From Phalacrocorax aristotelis (lineage: Eukaryota > Chordata > Aves > Suliformes > Phalacrocoracidae): DNA of 64,000 nucleotides. Made by a program: the position numbers and the translations under genes. This document shows, one piece after another, positions 24,229 through 35,619 of the stretch. The first letter of the stretch is position 1, and each line of letters begins with the position of its first letter. The DNA lies in assembly GCF_949628215.1 (NCBI RefSeq), contig NC_134310.1, positions 10,615,401 through 10,679,400 on the forward strand. Direction: 5' to 3'. The notes below the pieces were generated by a model. That model ran no database searches. It had not been told where the DNA came from and worked only from the letters and a program-made list of their open reading frames with translations.

Positions 24229-24246
24229 TGGTGCCCAACGTGGGGC
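24229..24246 (+). promoter_or_regulatory. Copy E primer-binding site, Lys-1,2-like
   Basis: TGGTGCCCAACGTGGGGC differs by one base from the tRNA-Lys-1,2 site. Confidence 0.82.
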
Positions 24247-24327
24247 CCGAAGGGTTTGAGATAATAACAGTTGCTGGTCACAGCATTGATTCATCTGCTC
24301 TCAGTATTAGTTTGTCCAGTCTTAACC

Positions 24328-26283
24328 ATGCTGATTGTAAAGTACATGTTAAAACTTGCTGTTGGTTTTGTCAGTTTGCTGTGCTCTGCAGTGATTAGAG
24401 ATGTTTTGCCTAGGAGACTTGTTATTAAAACACTGGCCTTGACTGTTATCGGTTATTTAGGTCTTGCATGGAAGCCATTACTGTACTACAGCTAGCACCT
24501 CATGAAGGCAATTAGCAATTATATCTCCTCCTCTGAGGAGTTTTTTATGGAGGAAATACAGAATGGCACCTTAGCTACCATCTTATATAATGTCTCCTCC
24601 TTCATTACAACAACTTTTCAGTATCTTGAACATCCTTATGTAGTTAAGATACATCTGTTGATATTGCTTTGGCAGATGGTGTCAGTTCTGTCTAAGGTTA
24701 ATAAGCAAGTTAAGAATATCATCCAGAGATCTGCCCCAAGGCTCGATAGCTATGGGTGGCAGGGTATGTGGGATAGTATGGGCAAACGCCTAAGACGGTG
24801 GGCACCCCCCGTGGTGTGGGACTTCACCCCTGAACAAGTGCAGAATCCTGAAAAATTAGTAGAACATTTGGAGGAAGTATGTTGTCACCCTGGCAATTCC
24901 AGAGAGATACAAATCACTGCCATGTGCTGGGGCCTGGCTCATGCCTATCGAGCCCTATTTAACACTACTCAGTACCCCCAAGGGAAAGAGAAGGTCGCTG
25001 GATCTAAAAAGACAAAGACAAGGAAAGCAATGAGCGCTGCGGCCACTCAAACCCTCACGACAGATACTGCAGCTCCTCCAACCCCAGTGACAAGCACTGC
25101 GGCCACTCAAACCCCCACGACAGGCACTGCAGCTACTCAAACCCCAGTGCCAAGCGTTGCAGCTAAACCAGAGGACCAACCTGTGCCAGTATTAGTCGCC
25201 CCTATACGCAAGAAGAAATCATGGAAGAGAAGGTCATCTCATTTAGAAAGAGATTATGAGGAACCAGGGCCATCACGAGAAGAAAAGGAGGAAGAGGAAG
25301 AATGTGTACAAGAAACGGAAACTAGACGATCCCTATCCTTGAGTGAGTTGCGGGATATACAGAAAGATTTCGGGCGTCATTCAGGTGAGCACGTTATCAC
25401 CTGGCTGCTCCGATGCTGGGATAATGGGACCAGTAGTCTGGAATTAGAGGGGAAGGAAGCCAAACAACTGGGATCCCTCTCTGCGGAAGGGGGCATTGAT
25501 AAAGCAATTGGAAAAGGGAGACAAGCCCTCAGCCTCTGGAGGCGACTCCTGTCTGGAGTGAAGGAAAGGTATCCCATTAAAGAAGATATTGTATTTCGCC
25601 TAGGAAAATGGATGACCATGGAGAAAGGCATTCAGCATCTAAGGGAATTAGCCGTGCTTGAGGTGATTTAATGTGACCTGGATGATCAACGGTCCTCCAA
25701 AGATCCAGATGAAGCTGAGTGCACACGACCCATGTGGCGGAAGTTTGTACGGAGCGCACCATCCTTGTATGCACACTCATTGGCAGTAATGTCCTGGAAA
25801 GACGACGAGACACCAACGGTGGCGGAGTTGATTGATAAACTCCGGGAATATGAAGCAAATCTCTCTTCCTCACTCATCTTTGCTGTTGAGAAACTATCCC
25901 AAGAGGTCCAGCAACTCAAAGAAGATAGGTCCTACTCCCCACCAGTACGGACCAGTACCTCAGCCATTAGGAGTAAGCGTCCCTTTGCTCAAGAGAAGGG
26001 ATACACACAACGGGGCACCCTATGGTTTTACCTGTGTGATCACGGAGAGGACATGAAGAAGTGGGATGGAAAACCTACCTCAGCCCTAGAGGCACGGGTA
26101 CGTGAGCTGCAAGGGAGAACAATTACTCAGGGGAGTTTCTCCAGGAGAGCTGCTGCTCCAGTTTCCTGTAATCAGTTCTCCAGACAGAGGAGCAGAAGTG
26201 CTGATTTTCTGTCTGATCTTAATAGAGACACTCGTGATTCATATTTACAGGAAGGGAGTGATGAATACTATGATCAGGACTAG
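24328..26283 (+). pseudogene. Class III ERV copy E: gag
   Basis: The first ATG giving the conserved protein is at 24,328, although a weaker frame is open from 24,271. The N-terminus is hydrophobic, with a TAG at 24,493 in a segment that is open in copy B. A third hydrophobic stretch lies near residues 90-115 of the second part (KIHLLILLWQMVSVLSKV). Then come CWGLAHAYRAL, four to five 10-residue TAATQTPTT repeats (25,040-25,160), an acidic stretch and a capsid-like domain (SLSELRDIQKDF, ITWLLRCWDNG, KEAKQLGSL). A TAA at 25,669 breaks the frame. The C-terminal part (25,732-26,283) has a heptad-like segment and basic patches but no CCHC knuckle. It ends YYDQD at the TAG at 26,281. Confidence 0.85.
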
Positions 26284-26300
26284 GGGGGCCCTGCCTCCAG
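26281..26300 (+). promoter_or_regulatory. Copy E in-frame UAG between gag and pro-pol
   Basis: The TAG is followed in the same frame by GGG GGC CCT GCC and then open protease. Copies F and J keep a TAG at the same place with nearly the same downstream bases. This arrangement fits readthrough of the gag stop, as known in gammaretroviruses. Confidence 0.6.
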
Positions 26301-27977
26301 CCAGGTGGAGGAAAGGGACAACCGGGTTTACTGGACTGTGTGGATCCGATGGCCTGGCACATCACACCCACAGGAGTATAAAGCTTTAGTGGACGCAGGC
26401 GCACAGTGCACCTTAATGCCATCAAACTATATAGGGGCAGAACCCATCCGTATTGCTGGAGTGACAGGGGGATCCCAAGAGCTAACTGTATTGGAGGCCA
26501 AAGTGAGCCTAACTGGGGATGAGTGGCAAAAGCACCCCATCGTGACTGGCCCAGAGGCTCTGTGCATCCTTGGCATAGACTACCTCAGGAGAGGGTATTT
26601 CAAGGACCCAAAAGGGTACAAGTGGGCTTTTGGTGTAGCTGCCTTGGAGACGGAGAGAATTAAACAGCTGTCTGCCTTGCCCAGTCTCTCGAAGGACCCT
26701 TCTGTTGTGGGGTTGCTGAAGGTCAAAGAACAACAGGTGCCGATCGCCACCACAACAGTGCACCGGTGGCAATATCGCACCAACCGAGACTCCCTGATCC
26801 CTATCCATGGGCTCATTCGTCGACGGGAGAGCCAAGGAGTCATCAGTAAAACCCACTCACCCTTTAACAGTCCCATATGGCCAGTCCGGAAGTCTAATAC
26901 AGAGTGGAGACTAACAGTAGACTACCGTGGCCTGAACGAAGTCACTCCACCGTTGAGTGCTGCTGTGCCAGACATGCTAGAACTTCAATACGAACTGGAG
27001 TCCAAGGCAGCCAAGTGGTATGCCACGACTGATATCGCTAATGCATTCTTCTCAATCCCTCTGGCAGCAGAGTGCAGGCCACAGTTTGCTTTTACTTGGA
27101 GGGGGGTCCAGTACACCTGGAATCGACTGCCCCAGGGGTGGAAACACAGCCCTACCATTTGCCATGGACTGATCCATAATGCTTTGGAACAAGGGAGAAG
27201 CTCCAGAACAACTTCAATACATTGATGACATCATTGTGTGGGGCAATACAGAAGAAGAAGTTTTTGAGAAAGGGAAGAAAATAGTCCAAATCCTTCTGAA
27301 AGCTGGTTTTGCCGTAAAGCAAAGTAAAGTTAAGGGACCCGCACAAGAGATCCAGTTCTTAGAAATCAAATGGCAAGACAGTCGTAGTCAGATCCCCATG
27401 GATGTAATCAACAAGATAGCAGCCATGTCTCCAACTGGCAAAAAGGAAACACAAACTTTCTTGGGCATTGTGGGTTTTTGGAGAATGCATATTCCAGATT
27501 ACAGTCTGATCGTAAGCCCTCTCTGTCAAGTGACCCGGAAGAAGAATGATTTCAAATGGGGCCCTGAGCAACGACAAGCCTTTGAACAGATTAAACAGGA
27601 AATAGTTCATGCAGTAGCTCTTGGGCCGGTCAGGGCAGGACAAGATGTAAAAAATGTGCTGTACTCTGCAGCCGGGGAGAATGGCCCTACCTGAAGCCTC
27701 TGTCAGAAAGCACATGGGGAGACCCGAGGTTGACCCCTAGGCTTTTGGAGTCAGGGGTACAGTGGGTCCGAAGCCCGCTATACTCCAACTGAAGAAGAGC
27801 TATTGGCAGCATATGAAGGGGTCTGAGCTGCTTCAGAAGTGGTTGGTACTGAAGCACAGCTGCTCCTGGCACCCCGACTGCCAGTGCTAGGCTGGATGTT
27901 CAAAGGAAACATCCCCTCTACACACCATGCAAGTGATGCTACGTGGAGTAAACGGGCCGCACTGATCACCCAGCGGT
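26284..27977 (+). pseudogene. Class III ERV copy E: protease, RT and part of RNase H
   Basis: Protease reads NRVYWTVWIRWPG, then ALVDAGAQCTLMPS with Asp-Ala-Gly at 26,392-26,400, and LGIDYL near 26,570. RT follows in the same frame, with LTVDYRGLNEV and LPQGWKHSP. A frameshift near 27,190 moves YIDDI (about 27,220) into a second frame, open to a TGA at 27,692 where copy A has tryptophan. The early RNase H/connection region continues to 27,977, where sequence turns over to the opposite strand. Confidence 0.88.
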
Positions 27978-28462
27978 CTTGGCAGCCTGATCCACCTGCT
28001 GGTTGTTTCAATGTTCTTCAGTGCCCCAGCTTTTGGGGACATGAGCATCCACATGACGTACTTTCACAACCAGGTTCTCTACCCGGGCAGCAATATCTTG
28101 CCACAGTGCGGCAGCCCAAATGGGTTTACCTCTACACTGCCAGTTGCTTTGCTTCCAATGCTGTAGCCAGCCCCACAGGGCATTCGCCACCATCCGAGAG
28201 TCAGTATAAAGATAGAGCACTGGCCACTTTTCCCGTTCAGCAATGTCTAAGGCCAGCTGGATGGCCTTTACCTCTGCAAACTGGCTCGATTCACCTTCTC
28301 CTTCAGCAGTTTCTGCTACTTGTGGTGTAGGACTCCATACAGCAGCCTTCCATCTCTGGTGCTTTCCCATAAGGCGACAGGACCCATCAGTGAACAGGGC
28401 ATACTGCTTCTCATCTTCTGACGGTTTGTTATACAGTGGGGCTTCTTCAGCACGTGTCACCC
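27978..28462 (-). pseudogene. Copy E: inverted RNase H segment
   Basis: The minus strand carries an open RNase H, with LFTDGSCRL, an acidic EVKAIQLAL and LYTDSRMVANALWG, that corresponds to about 1,359-1,840 of copy A. The bases equivalent to A 1,262-1,358 are missing at the break. The neighbours on the left are the same pol on the plus strand, so this is an internal inversion with a small deletion, not a second insertion. Confidence 0.9.
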
Positions 28463-28464
28463 TA

Positions 28465-29935
28465 AACAGCACGTGTCACTGTTTAACAGAAAAGGCAAAT
28501 CAGTCACTGACGATGCTGAAAAGGCAGAGGTCCTCAACACTTTCTTCACCTCTGTCTTTACCGACACTGTTGGGTCCCAGGCTTTGGGAATGAAATTCCC
28601 AGAATTTGATCCAAACACCGACCCACCATCAGTGAAGGAAGTGTTAGTACGTGAATTACTACAGGAGCTTGACCCCTACAAATCGATGGGCCCCGACGCC
28701 ATCCACCCGAGGGAGTTGAGAGAGCTGGCTGACGTCATTGCGAGCCCACTCTCCATAATCTTTGAGAAGTACTGGAGGATGGGGGATGTCCCAGAGGACT
28801 GGAGGAAGGCAAATGTTACCCCTAGCTACAAGAAGGCCTGGAGGGAGGATCCGGGTAACTAAAGGCCCATCAGCCTTGCTTCAATCCCCAGGAAAGTTAT
28901 GGAACAAATCCTCCTGGGGCCATCACAAGTCAAATGAAGCACATGATTGGGAAAAGCTAACATGGCTTCACTAAGATCAGATCGTGCTTGACAAACCTGG
29001 TGGCCTTCTATGACAAAGTGACTTGCCTGGTTGGCATGGGGTGGGCGGTGGACGTTGTCTGCCTGGACTTCTCCAAGGCCTTTGATAGGGTCCCCCACAG
29101 CCTCCTCCTGGAGAAATTAATGCGCTATGGCCTAGATGAGTGGTCTGTGCAGTGGGTGGGGAATTGGCTGACAGGCCGCACCCAAAGGGTGGTGGTAAAT
29201 AGCTCTATTTCAAAGTGGCAACCTGCCACAAGTGGGGCCCCCCAGGGATCGATATTGGGCCCAATGTTATTCAACATCTTCATAAGTGATCTGGATAACG
29301 GGATCAAGTGTAGCCTGATGAAGTTTGCGGACAACACCAAATTGAGTGGGGAAGTAGTCATTCCTGGGGAAGTAGTCACTCCAGAAGGGAGAGCTGCTCT
29401 GCTGGAAGATCTGGATAGGCTGGAAGAGTGGGCCAACAATAACCTTATGAAGTTCAGTAAGGACAAGTGTAAGGTCTTGCACCTGGGAAAACATAACCTG
29501 GGAGTGCAGCACAGACTGGGATCCACCTGGTTGGAAAGCAGCTCTGTGGAAAGGGACCTGGGGGTCCTGGTGGACAGGAAGCTCAACATGAGCGAACGGT
29601 GTGCTGCTGGTCCATCACCATGTACCAGTACTTAACGGGTAGCTACAAAGAAGATGGAGACTCCCTTTTTACAAGGAGTCACGTGGAGAGGACAAGGGGG
29701 AATGGACACAAGTTGCTCTTGGGGAGATTCCGACTGGACAGGAGAGGAAAATTTTTCACAGTGAGAACAGTCAACCATTGGAATAATCTCCCCAGGGAAG
29801 TGGTTGACTCAGCCACTTTGGACACTTTTAAGATTCAGCTGGACAGGGTGCTGGGCCATCTTGTCTAGACTGTGCTCTTACCTGGAAAGGTTGGACTGAG
29901 GTCCCTTCCAACCTGGGTTCTGTGTGATTCTATGC
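28465..29935 (+). mobile_element. CR1 LINE, 5'-truncated, with 3' tail
   Basis: CR1 ORF2 and 3' region. The reverse transcriptase is seen from LFNRKGKSVTDDAEKAE near 28,480 to FADNTKLSG near 29,325. The 3' end reads TGTGTGATTCTATG at 29,920-29,933. Its 5' edge lies at the inversion breakpoint of copy E. Confidence 0.93.
28473..29635 (+). pseudogene. CR1 ORF2 reverse transcriptase remnant
   Basis: Blocks in order are SMGPDAIHPRELREL (28,690), CLDFSKAFDRVPH (29,065), PQGSILGPMLFNIF (29,245) and FADN (29,325), where the catalytic FADD has lost its second aspartate. A TAA at about 28,861 and a frame change near 28,900 break it. A 24-bp tandem duplication at 29,349-29,385 repeats GEVV. Most of the C-terminal domain is deleted near 29,610. 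Confidence 0.88.
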
Positions 29936-30370
29936 TTGTGTGATATTTTTCAGTTATTTATCTATTCTCAACATTATTTTGGAATGGGATAAGAGCAATG
30001 GAATGCTTTAGTGAAGTCACTGGGCTAATGGCTACATCATTAAAATGCTGGTATATCTAAAGATACAGCTAATACTGAAAAAGGAAAGTTGAAGCACTTT
30101 AATATGTCATTTCACTTTTTTAATACTCCACATAAATTTAGGGTTTGTATAATTCATACACATTTTTAGTTACTCAAATAATTCTATAGCTTGAATGACC
30201 AGGAAGGAGCTTTCATTTTGTCAGAAATTGAGACGCAAAGGATTGAAACTTGCTAGTGCTGTTCTAAGTCTTGAATCTTCATATTGTTGGACACCTTTTC
30301 AACAAAATACTATAAGAAAGAAGGAGAAGAAAACTATAGCTGCACACCCCCTAAACTGTGAGGACCGTTC
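29936..30370. other. Unique AT-rich sequence
   Basis: No gene or repeat recognised. Confidence 0.45.
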
Positions 30371-30714
30371 GTAAATTTGCAAATTGACTTTATTCAGATG
30401 CCTAAATGCTGTAATGTATGTCTTTGTCATTCCAGTTGTTCTCAGGGTGGGAAGAGGCCTATCCTTTTAAGGAAGCAGATGCAACAACTGTTGAAAAAAA
30501 TTGCTGAGAGAACTAATGGTGTAAGGGGCCTCAGGCAAGAACTCACTCAAGGACATAATCTTCGCAAGCCAAGATGGGGGGACATCCTAGAGGGGAGCAA
30601 ACAACCTAGCAGCAGGCGCCTGTCAAAACCAAGCCAAAAGGAACTAAGGACATCTCCTTCTAGATAAGAGTCAGAACACCAGCTGAAAACAACACACCTT
30701 GCTACACACTGTGA
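30371..30714 (+). mobile_element. Gamma-like fragment K: integrase scrap plus partial LTR
   Basis: At about 30,375 the sequence reads LQIDFIQMPK and, after a frame change, GWEEAYPFKEADATT, the first part of an integrase core. At 30,520 a partial LTR begins (TGTAAGGGGCC) whose body (TAGATAAGAGTCAGAACACCA) matches U3 of the LTR at 41,126-41,488. Both parts are cut; the LTR stops at 30,714. Confidence 0.8.
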
Positions 30715-30778
30715 CAAGATTACTTGATGGGCCAACTCATGACCATATGTGGAAGAAGGACTCAGAGTTCATGGAAAG

Positions 30779-32514
30779 GTTTTCAGCTTTATCTGGTATT
30801 TGGGGTTTTTGCTGGAACCATTACTGTACTTTGGATACCACCTTGTTGAGGCAATTAGCAATTATGCCTCCTCCTCTGAGGGATTTTATATGGAGGAAAT
30901 ACAGAATGATATCTTTGCAACTTTCTTCTATGATGTCTCCACCTTTACTGCAAGAATGGTTTTGTATCTTGAACACCCTTGGGTAGTTAAGATATACTTA
31001 TTGTTAGTTTTTGGGCATGTTGTTTTGGTTTTGACTAAGGTTAGAAAGCAACTTAAGAATATCACCCAGGAATCTGCCCCAAGGCTTGATAGTTACTAGT
31101 GGCAGGGCATGTGGGATAGCATGGGCAAATACCTAGGGCAGTGGGCACCCGCAGTGTTTTGGAGTTTCACCCCTGCACAAGTGCAAAATCCTGAAAAACT
31201 AGTAGAATATTTGGATGAAGTATGTTGTTACGCTGGGAACTCCAGAGAGACACAGATCACTGCAACGTGCTGGGGCCTGGCCCATGCGTACCGAGCCCTG
31301 CTCAACAGTATTCAGCACTCCCAAGGGGAAGAGAAGGTCTCTGGATTGAAAGGCAAAGTGAAAGGCACTGCGGACACTCAAACCCCCAGGACAAGTATTG
31401 GAGATGGCTCAGAAAATAAACCCGTACCAGTATCAGTTGCCCCCATACACAAGACGAAATATTGGAAGCGGACATCAACTCGTTTAGAACGGGATGATGA
31501 AGAACCAGGGCCATCGCGGGGAGAGGAGGGAGAAGTAATAAATGAAACAGAGACCACCCGATCCCTGTCCTTAAGCGAGTTGTGAGATATGCGAAAGGAT
31601 TATAGCCATCGTTCAGGTGAACACATTGTCACCTGGCTGCTCCGATGCTGCGACAATGGGGCCAGTAGCCTGGAACTGGAGGGAAAAGAAGCCAAACAAT
31701 TGGGATCCCTTTCTGGGGAAGGGGGCGTTGACAAAGCAATTGGAAAAAAAACACAAGCCCTCAGCCTCTGAAGGCAACTGCTGTCTGGAGTGAAGGAAAG
31801 GTATCCCTTTAAAGAAGATGTTACATATCGCCCAGGAAAATGGACAACCATCAAGAAAGGCATCCAGTATCTAAGGGAATTAGCCGTGTTTGAGGTGATT
31901 TATGGTGACCTGGACGATCAACGGTCATCCAAAGATCCAGATGAAGCCGAGTGCACACGACCCATGTGGCAGAAGTTTGTACAGAGCACACCATCCTCGT
32001 ATGCACACTCATTGGCAGTAATGTCCTGGAGAGAGCACGAGGCATCAACAGTGGTGGAGGTGATTGATAGACTCCGGGATTATGAAACAAATATCTCTTC
32101 CTCGCTAGTCTCTGCTGTGGAGAAACGATCCCAAGAGGTCCAGCAACTCAAAGAAGATCTGTCCTGCTCCCCACCTCGACAGAGTAGTGTCTCAGCTGTT
32201 GGAATAAGCGTCCTTTTGCTCAAAGGAGAGGATACACACCACGGGCCACCCTATGGTTCTACCTGCGTGACCACAGAGAGGACATAAGGAGGTGGGATGG
32301 CAAGCCTACCTCGACACTAGAGGCACGGGTACGTGAAGTGCAGGGAAGAACAATTCCTCAGGGACATTCTTCGAGGAAAGCTGCTGCTCCAGTTTCCAGT
32401 GGGCAGGTCCACAGACAGAGGAGCAGAAGCACTGATTTTATTTCTGAGCGTAATAGAGAGACTCTTGATTCACATTTACAGGAAGTGAGTTGCGAATGCC
32501 ATGATCAAGACTAG
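30779..32514 (+). pseudogene. Class III ERV copy F: gag, 5'-truncated
   Basis: Gag begins within the second hydrophobic segment (FSFIWYLGFLLEPLLYFGYHLV), so LTR, PBS and the first residues are missing. It continues through a third hydrophobic stretch (VVKIYLLLVFGHVVLVLTKV), a TAG at 31,097, CWGLAHAYRALLNS, a single TQTPRTS repeat and the capsid-like domain (LRCCDNGASSLELEGKEA). A TGA at 31,583 and another at 31,769 break it. The C-terminus ends CHDQD at the TAG at 32,512. Confidence 0.87.
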
Positions 32515-32531
32515 AGGGGCCCTGCCTCCAG
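32512..32531 (+). promoter_or_regulatory. Copy F in-frame UAG between gag and pro-pol
   Basis: TAG AGG GGC CCT GCC, with gag before and protease after in the same frame. Confidence 0.6.
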
Positions 32532-35166
32532 CCAGGTGGAGGAAAGGGACAACCGGGTTTACTGGACTGTGTGGATCCGATGGCCTGGCACATCACACCC
32601 ACAGGAGTATAAAGCTTTAGTGGACGCAGGCGCACAGTGCACCTTAATGCCATCAAACTATATAGGGGCAGAACCCATCCGTATTGCTGGAGCGACAGGG
32701 GGATCCCAAGAGCTAACTGTATTGGAGGCCAAAGTGAGCCTAACCGGGAATGAGTGGCAAAAGCACCCCATCGTGACTGGCCCAGAGGCTCTGTGCATCC
32801 TTGGCATAGACTACCTCAGGAGAGGGTATTTCAAGGACCCAAAAGGTTACAAGTGGGCTTTTGGTTTAGCTGCCTTGGAGACGGAGAGAATTAAACAGCT
32901 CTCTACCCTGCCTGGTGTCTCGAAGGAGCCTTCTGTTGTGAGGTTGCTGAAGGTCAAAGAACAACAGGTGCCAATTGCCACCAGAACAGTGCATCGGTGG
33001 TAATATCGCACCAACCGAGACCAATTCCCATCTATGAGCTCATTCACCGACTGGAGAGCCAAGGAGTCATCAGTTAGACCCACTTACTTTTTAACAGTCC
33101 CATAGGGTCAGTACAGTAATGTAATGGAGAGTAGAGGCTTACAGCAGACTATCGTGGCCTGAACAAAGTCACTCCGCCACTGAGTGCTGCCGTGCCAGAC
33201 ATGCTAGAACTTCAGTATGAACTGGAGTCCAAGGCAGCCAAGTGGTATGCCACAATTTATATTGCTAATGCATTCTTCTCAATCCCTCTGGCAGCGGAGT
33301 GCAGGCCAGTTTGCTTTCACTTGGAGGGGCGTCCAGTACACCTGGAATCGACTGCCCCAGGGGTGGAAACACAGTCAAACCATTTGCCGTGGACTGATCC
33401 ATAATGCACTGGAATCAGGTGGAGCTCCCGGACACCTACAATACGTTGATGATATCATTGTGTGGCGCAACACAGCAGCAGCAGTGTTTCAGAAAGGGAA
33501 GAAAATAGTCCAAATCCTTCTGAAAGCTGGTTTTGCCATAAAACAAAGAAAGGTCAAGGGACCCACACAAGAGATCCAGTTCTTAGAAATCAAATGGCAA
33601 GATGGACGTCGTCAGATTCCAATTGATGTGATCAACAAGATAGCAGCCATGTCTCCACCAACTAGCAAAAAGGAAACACAAGCTTTCTTGGGCATTGTGG
33701 GTTTTTGGAGAATGCATATTCCAAATTACAGTCTGATCGTAAGCCCTTTCTGTCAAGTGACCCAGAAGAAGAATGATTTCAAATGGGGCCCTGAGCAACG
33801 ACAAGCCTTTGAACAGATTAAACAGGAAATAGTTCATGCAGTAGCCCTTGGGCCGGTCAGGGCAGGACAAGATGTAAAAAATGTGCTGTACACTGCAGCT
33901 GGGGAGAATGGCCCTACCTGGAGCCTCTGGCAGAAAGCACCAGGGGAGGCCCAAGTTTGATCCCATGGGTTTTGGAGTCGGGGATACAGAGGGTCCGAAG
34001 CCCGCTATACTCCAACTGAAAAAAGAGATATTGGCAGCATATGAAGGGGTCTGAGCTGCTTCAGAAGTGGTTGGGACTGAAGCACAGTTGCTCCTGGCAC
34101 CCCGACTGCCGGTGCTGGGCTGGATGTTCAAAGGAAACGTCCCCTCTACACATCATGCAAGTGATGCTACGTGGAGTAAATGGGTTGCACTGATCACCCA
34201 GCGCGCTCGAGTAGGAAACCCCAGTCACCCAGGAATCTTGGAAGTGATTATGGACTGGCCAGAAGGCAAAGATTTTGGAATATCACCAGAGGAGGAGGTG
34301 ACACGTGCTGAAGAAGCCCCATTGTATAACAAACCGTCAGAAGAGGAAAAGCAGTATGCCCTGTTCACTGATGGGTCCTGTCGCCTTGTGGGAAAGCATC
34401 GGAGATGGAAGGCTGCTGTATGGAGTCCTACATGACAAGTAGCAGAAACTGCTGAAGGAGAAGGTGAATCGAGCCAGTTTGCAGAGGTAAAGGCCATCCA
34501 GCTGGCCTTAGACATTGCTGAACGGGAAAAGTGGCCAGTGCTCTATCTCTATACTGACTCCTGGATGGTGGCAAATGCCCTGTGGGGTTGGTTACAGCAG
34601 TGGAAGTAGAGCAACTGGCACCACAGAGGCAAACCCATCTGGGCTGCCACATTGTGGCAAGATATTGCTGCCCGGGTAGAGAACCTGGTTGTGAAAGTAT
34701 GCCATGTGGATGCTCACGTCCCCAAGAGTCAGGCCACTGAAGAACATCAAAACAACCAGCAGGTAGATCAGGCTGCCAAGACTGACATGGCTGAGGTGGA
34801 TCTGGACTGGCAACATAAGGTTGAACTATTTCTAGCTCGATGGGCCCATGACACCTCTAGGCCATCAAGGGAGAGATGCAACATACAGGTGGGCTTGTGA
34901 TCGAGGGGTGGACTTGACAATGGATGCTATTGCGCGGGTTATCCATGAATGTGCAGCATGCGCTGCAATCAAGCAAGCGAAGCGGGTAAAGCCTCTGTGG
35001 TATGGGGGACGATGGCTGAAGTATAAATATGGGGAGGCCTGGCAAATTGACTATAATACACTCCCACAAACCCACCAAGGCAAGCGCCACGTGCTTACAA
35101 TGGTAGAAACAACGACCGGCTGGCTGGAAACATATCGCCTGCCCCATACCACTGCCCGGAACACTA
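32515..35166 (+). pseudogene. Class III ERV copy F: protease, RT, RNase H, part of integrase
   Basis: Protease has ALVDAGAQCTLMPS with Asp-Ala-Gly at 32,623-32,631 and LGIDYL. A TAA at 33,001 falls where copy A has a codon. RT reads in parts with LPQGWKHS and YVDDI (about 33,450). RNase H has FTDGS near 34,367, a TGA at 34,434 where A has arginine, and TDSWMVANALWG. Integrase has HQGRD, CAAC and WQIDY near 35,040, then stops after about 40 further codons at a junction with LTR sequence at 35,166. The second Asp and the Glu of the catalytic triad are missing. Confidence 0.9.
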
Positions 35167-35519
35167 TCCATACCATATGACGTCATGCTCAGTATATAAA
35201 GCTGGGGGAAGAAGGAGGAAGGGGGGGGACATTCGGAGTGATGGCGTTTGTCGTCCCAGGTCCAAGTAACCGTTATGTGTGATGGAGCCCTGCTTTCCTG
35301 GAGACGGCTGAACACCTGCCTGCCCATGGGATGTAGTGAACGAATTCCTTGGTTTGCTTTGCTTCCGCGCCCAGCTTTTGCTTTCCCTAATTAACTGTCT
35401 TTATCTCAACCCATGAGTTGCCTCAGTTTTACTCTTCCGATTCTCTCCCCTGTCCCACCAGGGGGGAGCGAGCGAGAGGCTGCATGATGCTTGGTTGCTG
35501 ACCGGGCTAAACCATGACA
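35167..35519 (+). repeat. 3' part of a class III LTR joined to copy F integrase
   Basis: The LTR begins in mid-U3 (CCATACCATATGACGTCATG), keeps a TATA box (GTATATAAAGC near 35,192) and ends CTAAACCATGACA. Its closest relative here is 52,647-53,164. The outer U3 and the whole 3' internal tail are missing, so a deletion joins integrase to U3. Confidence 0.88.
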
Positions 35520-35619
35520 CTACTTCATTAGGGAGATCTCAATACCTTATGTATTTTGATTCACACCGGTTTCTAATCATAGGAGTACATTGTATTAATA
35601 TACAGGTTATCAAGATTAT
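35520..35619. other. Short unassigned spacer
   Basis: About 100 bases between copy F's LTR and the truncated end of element G; AT-rich, nothing recognised. Confidence 0.35.

Noticed and set aside
28243..28593. Plus-strand ORF of 116 codons as a gene
   Set aside because: It is the antisense of the inverted RNase H, running into CR1.
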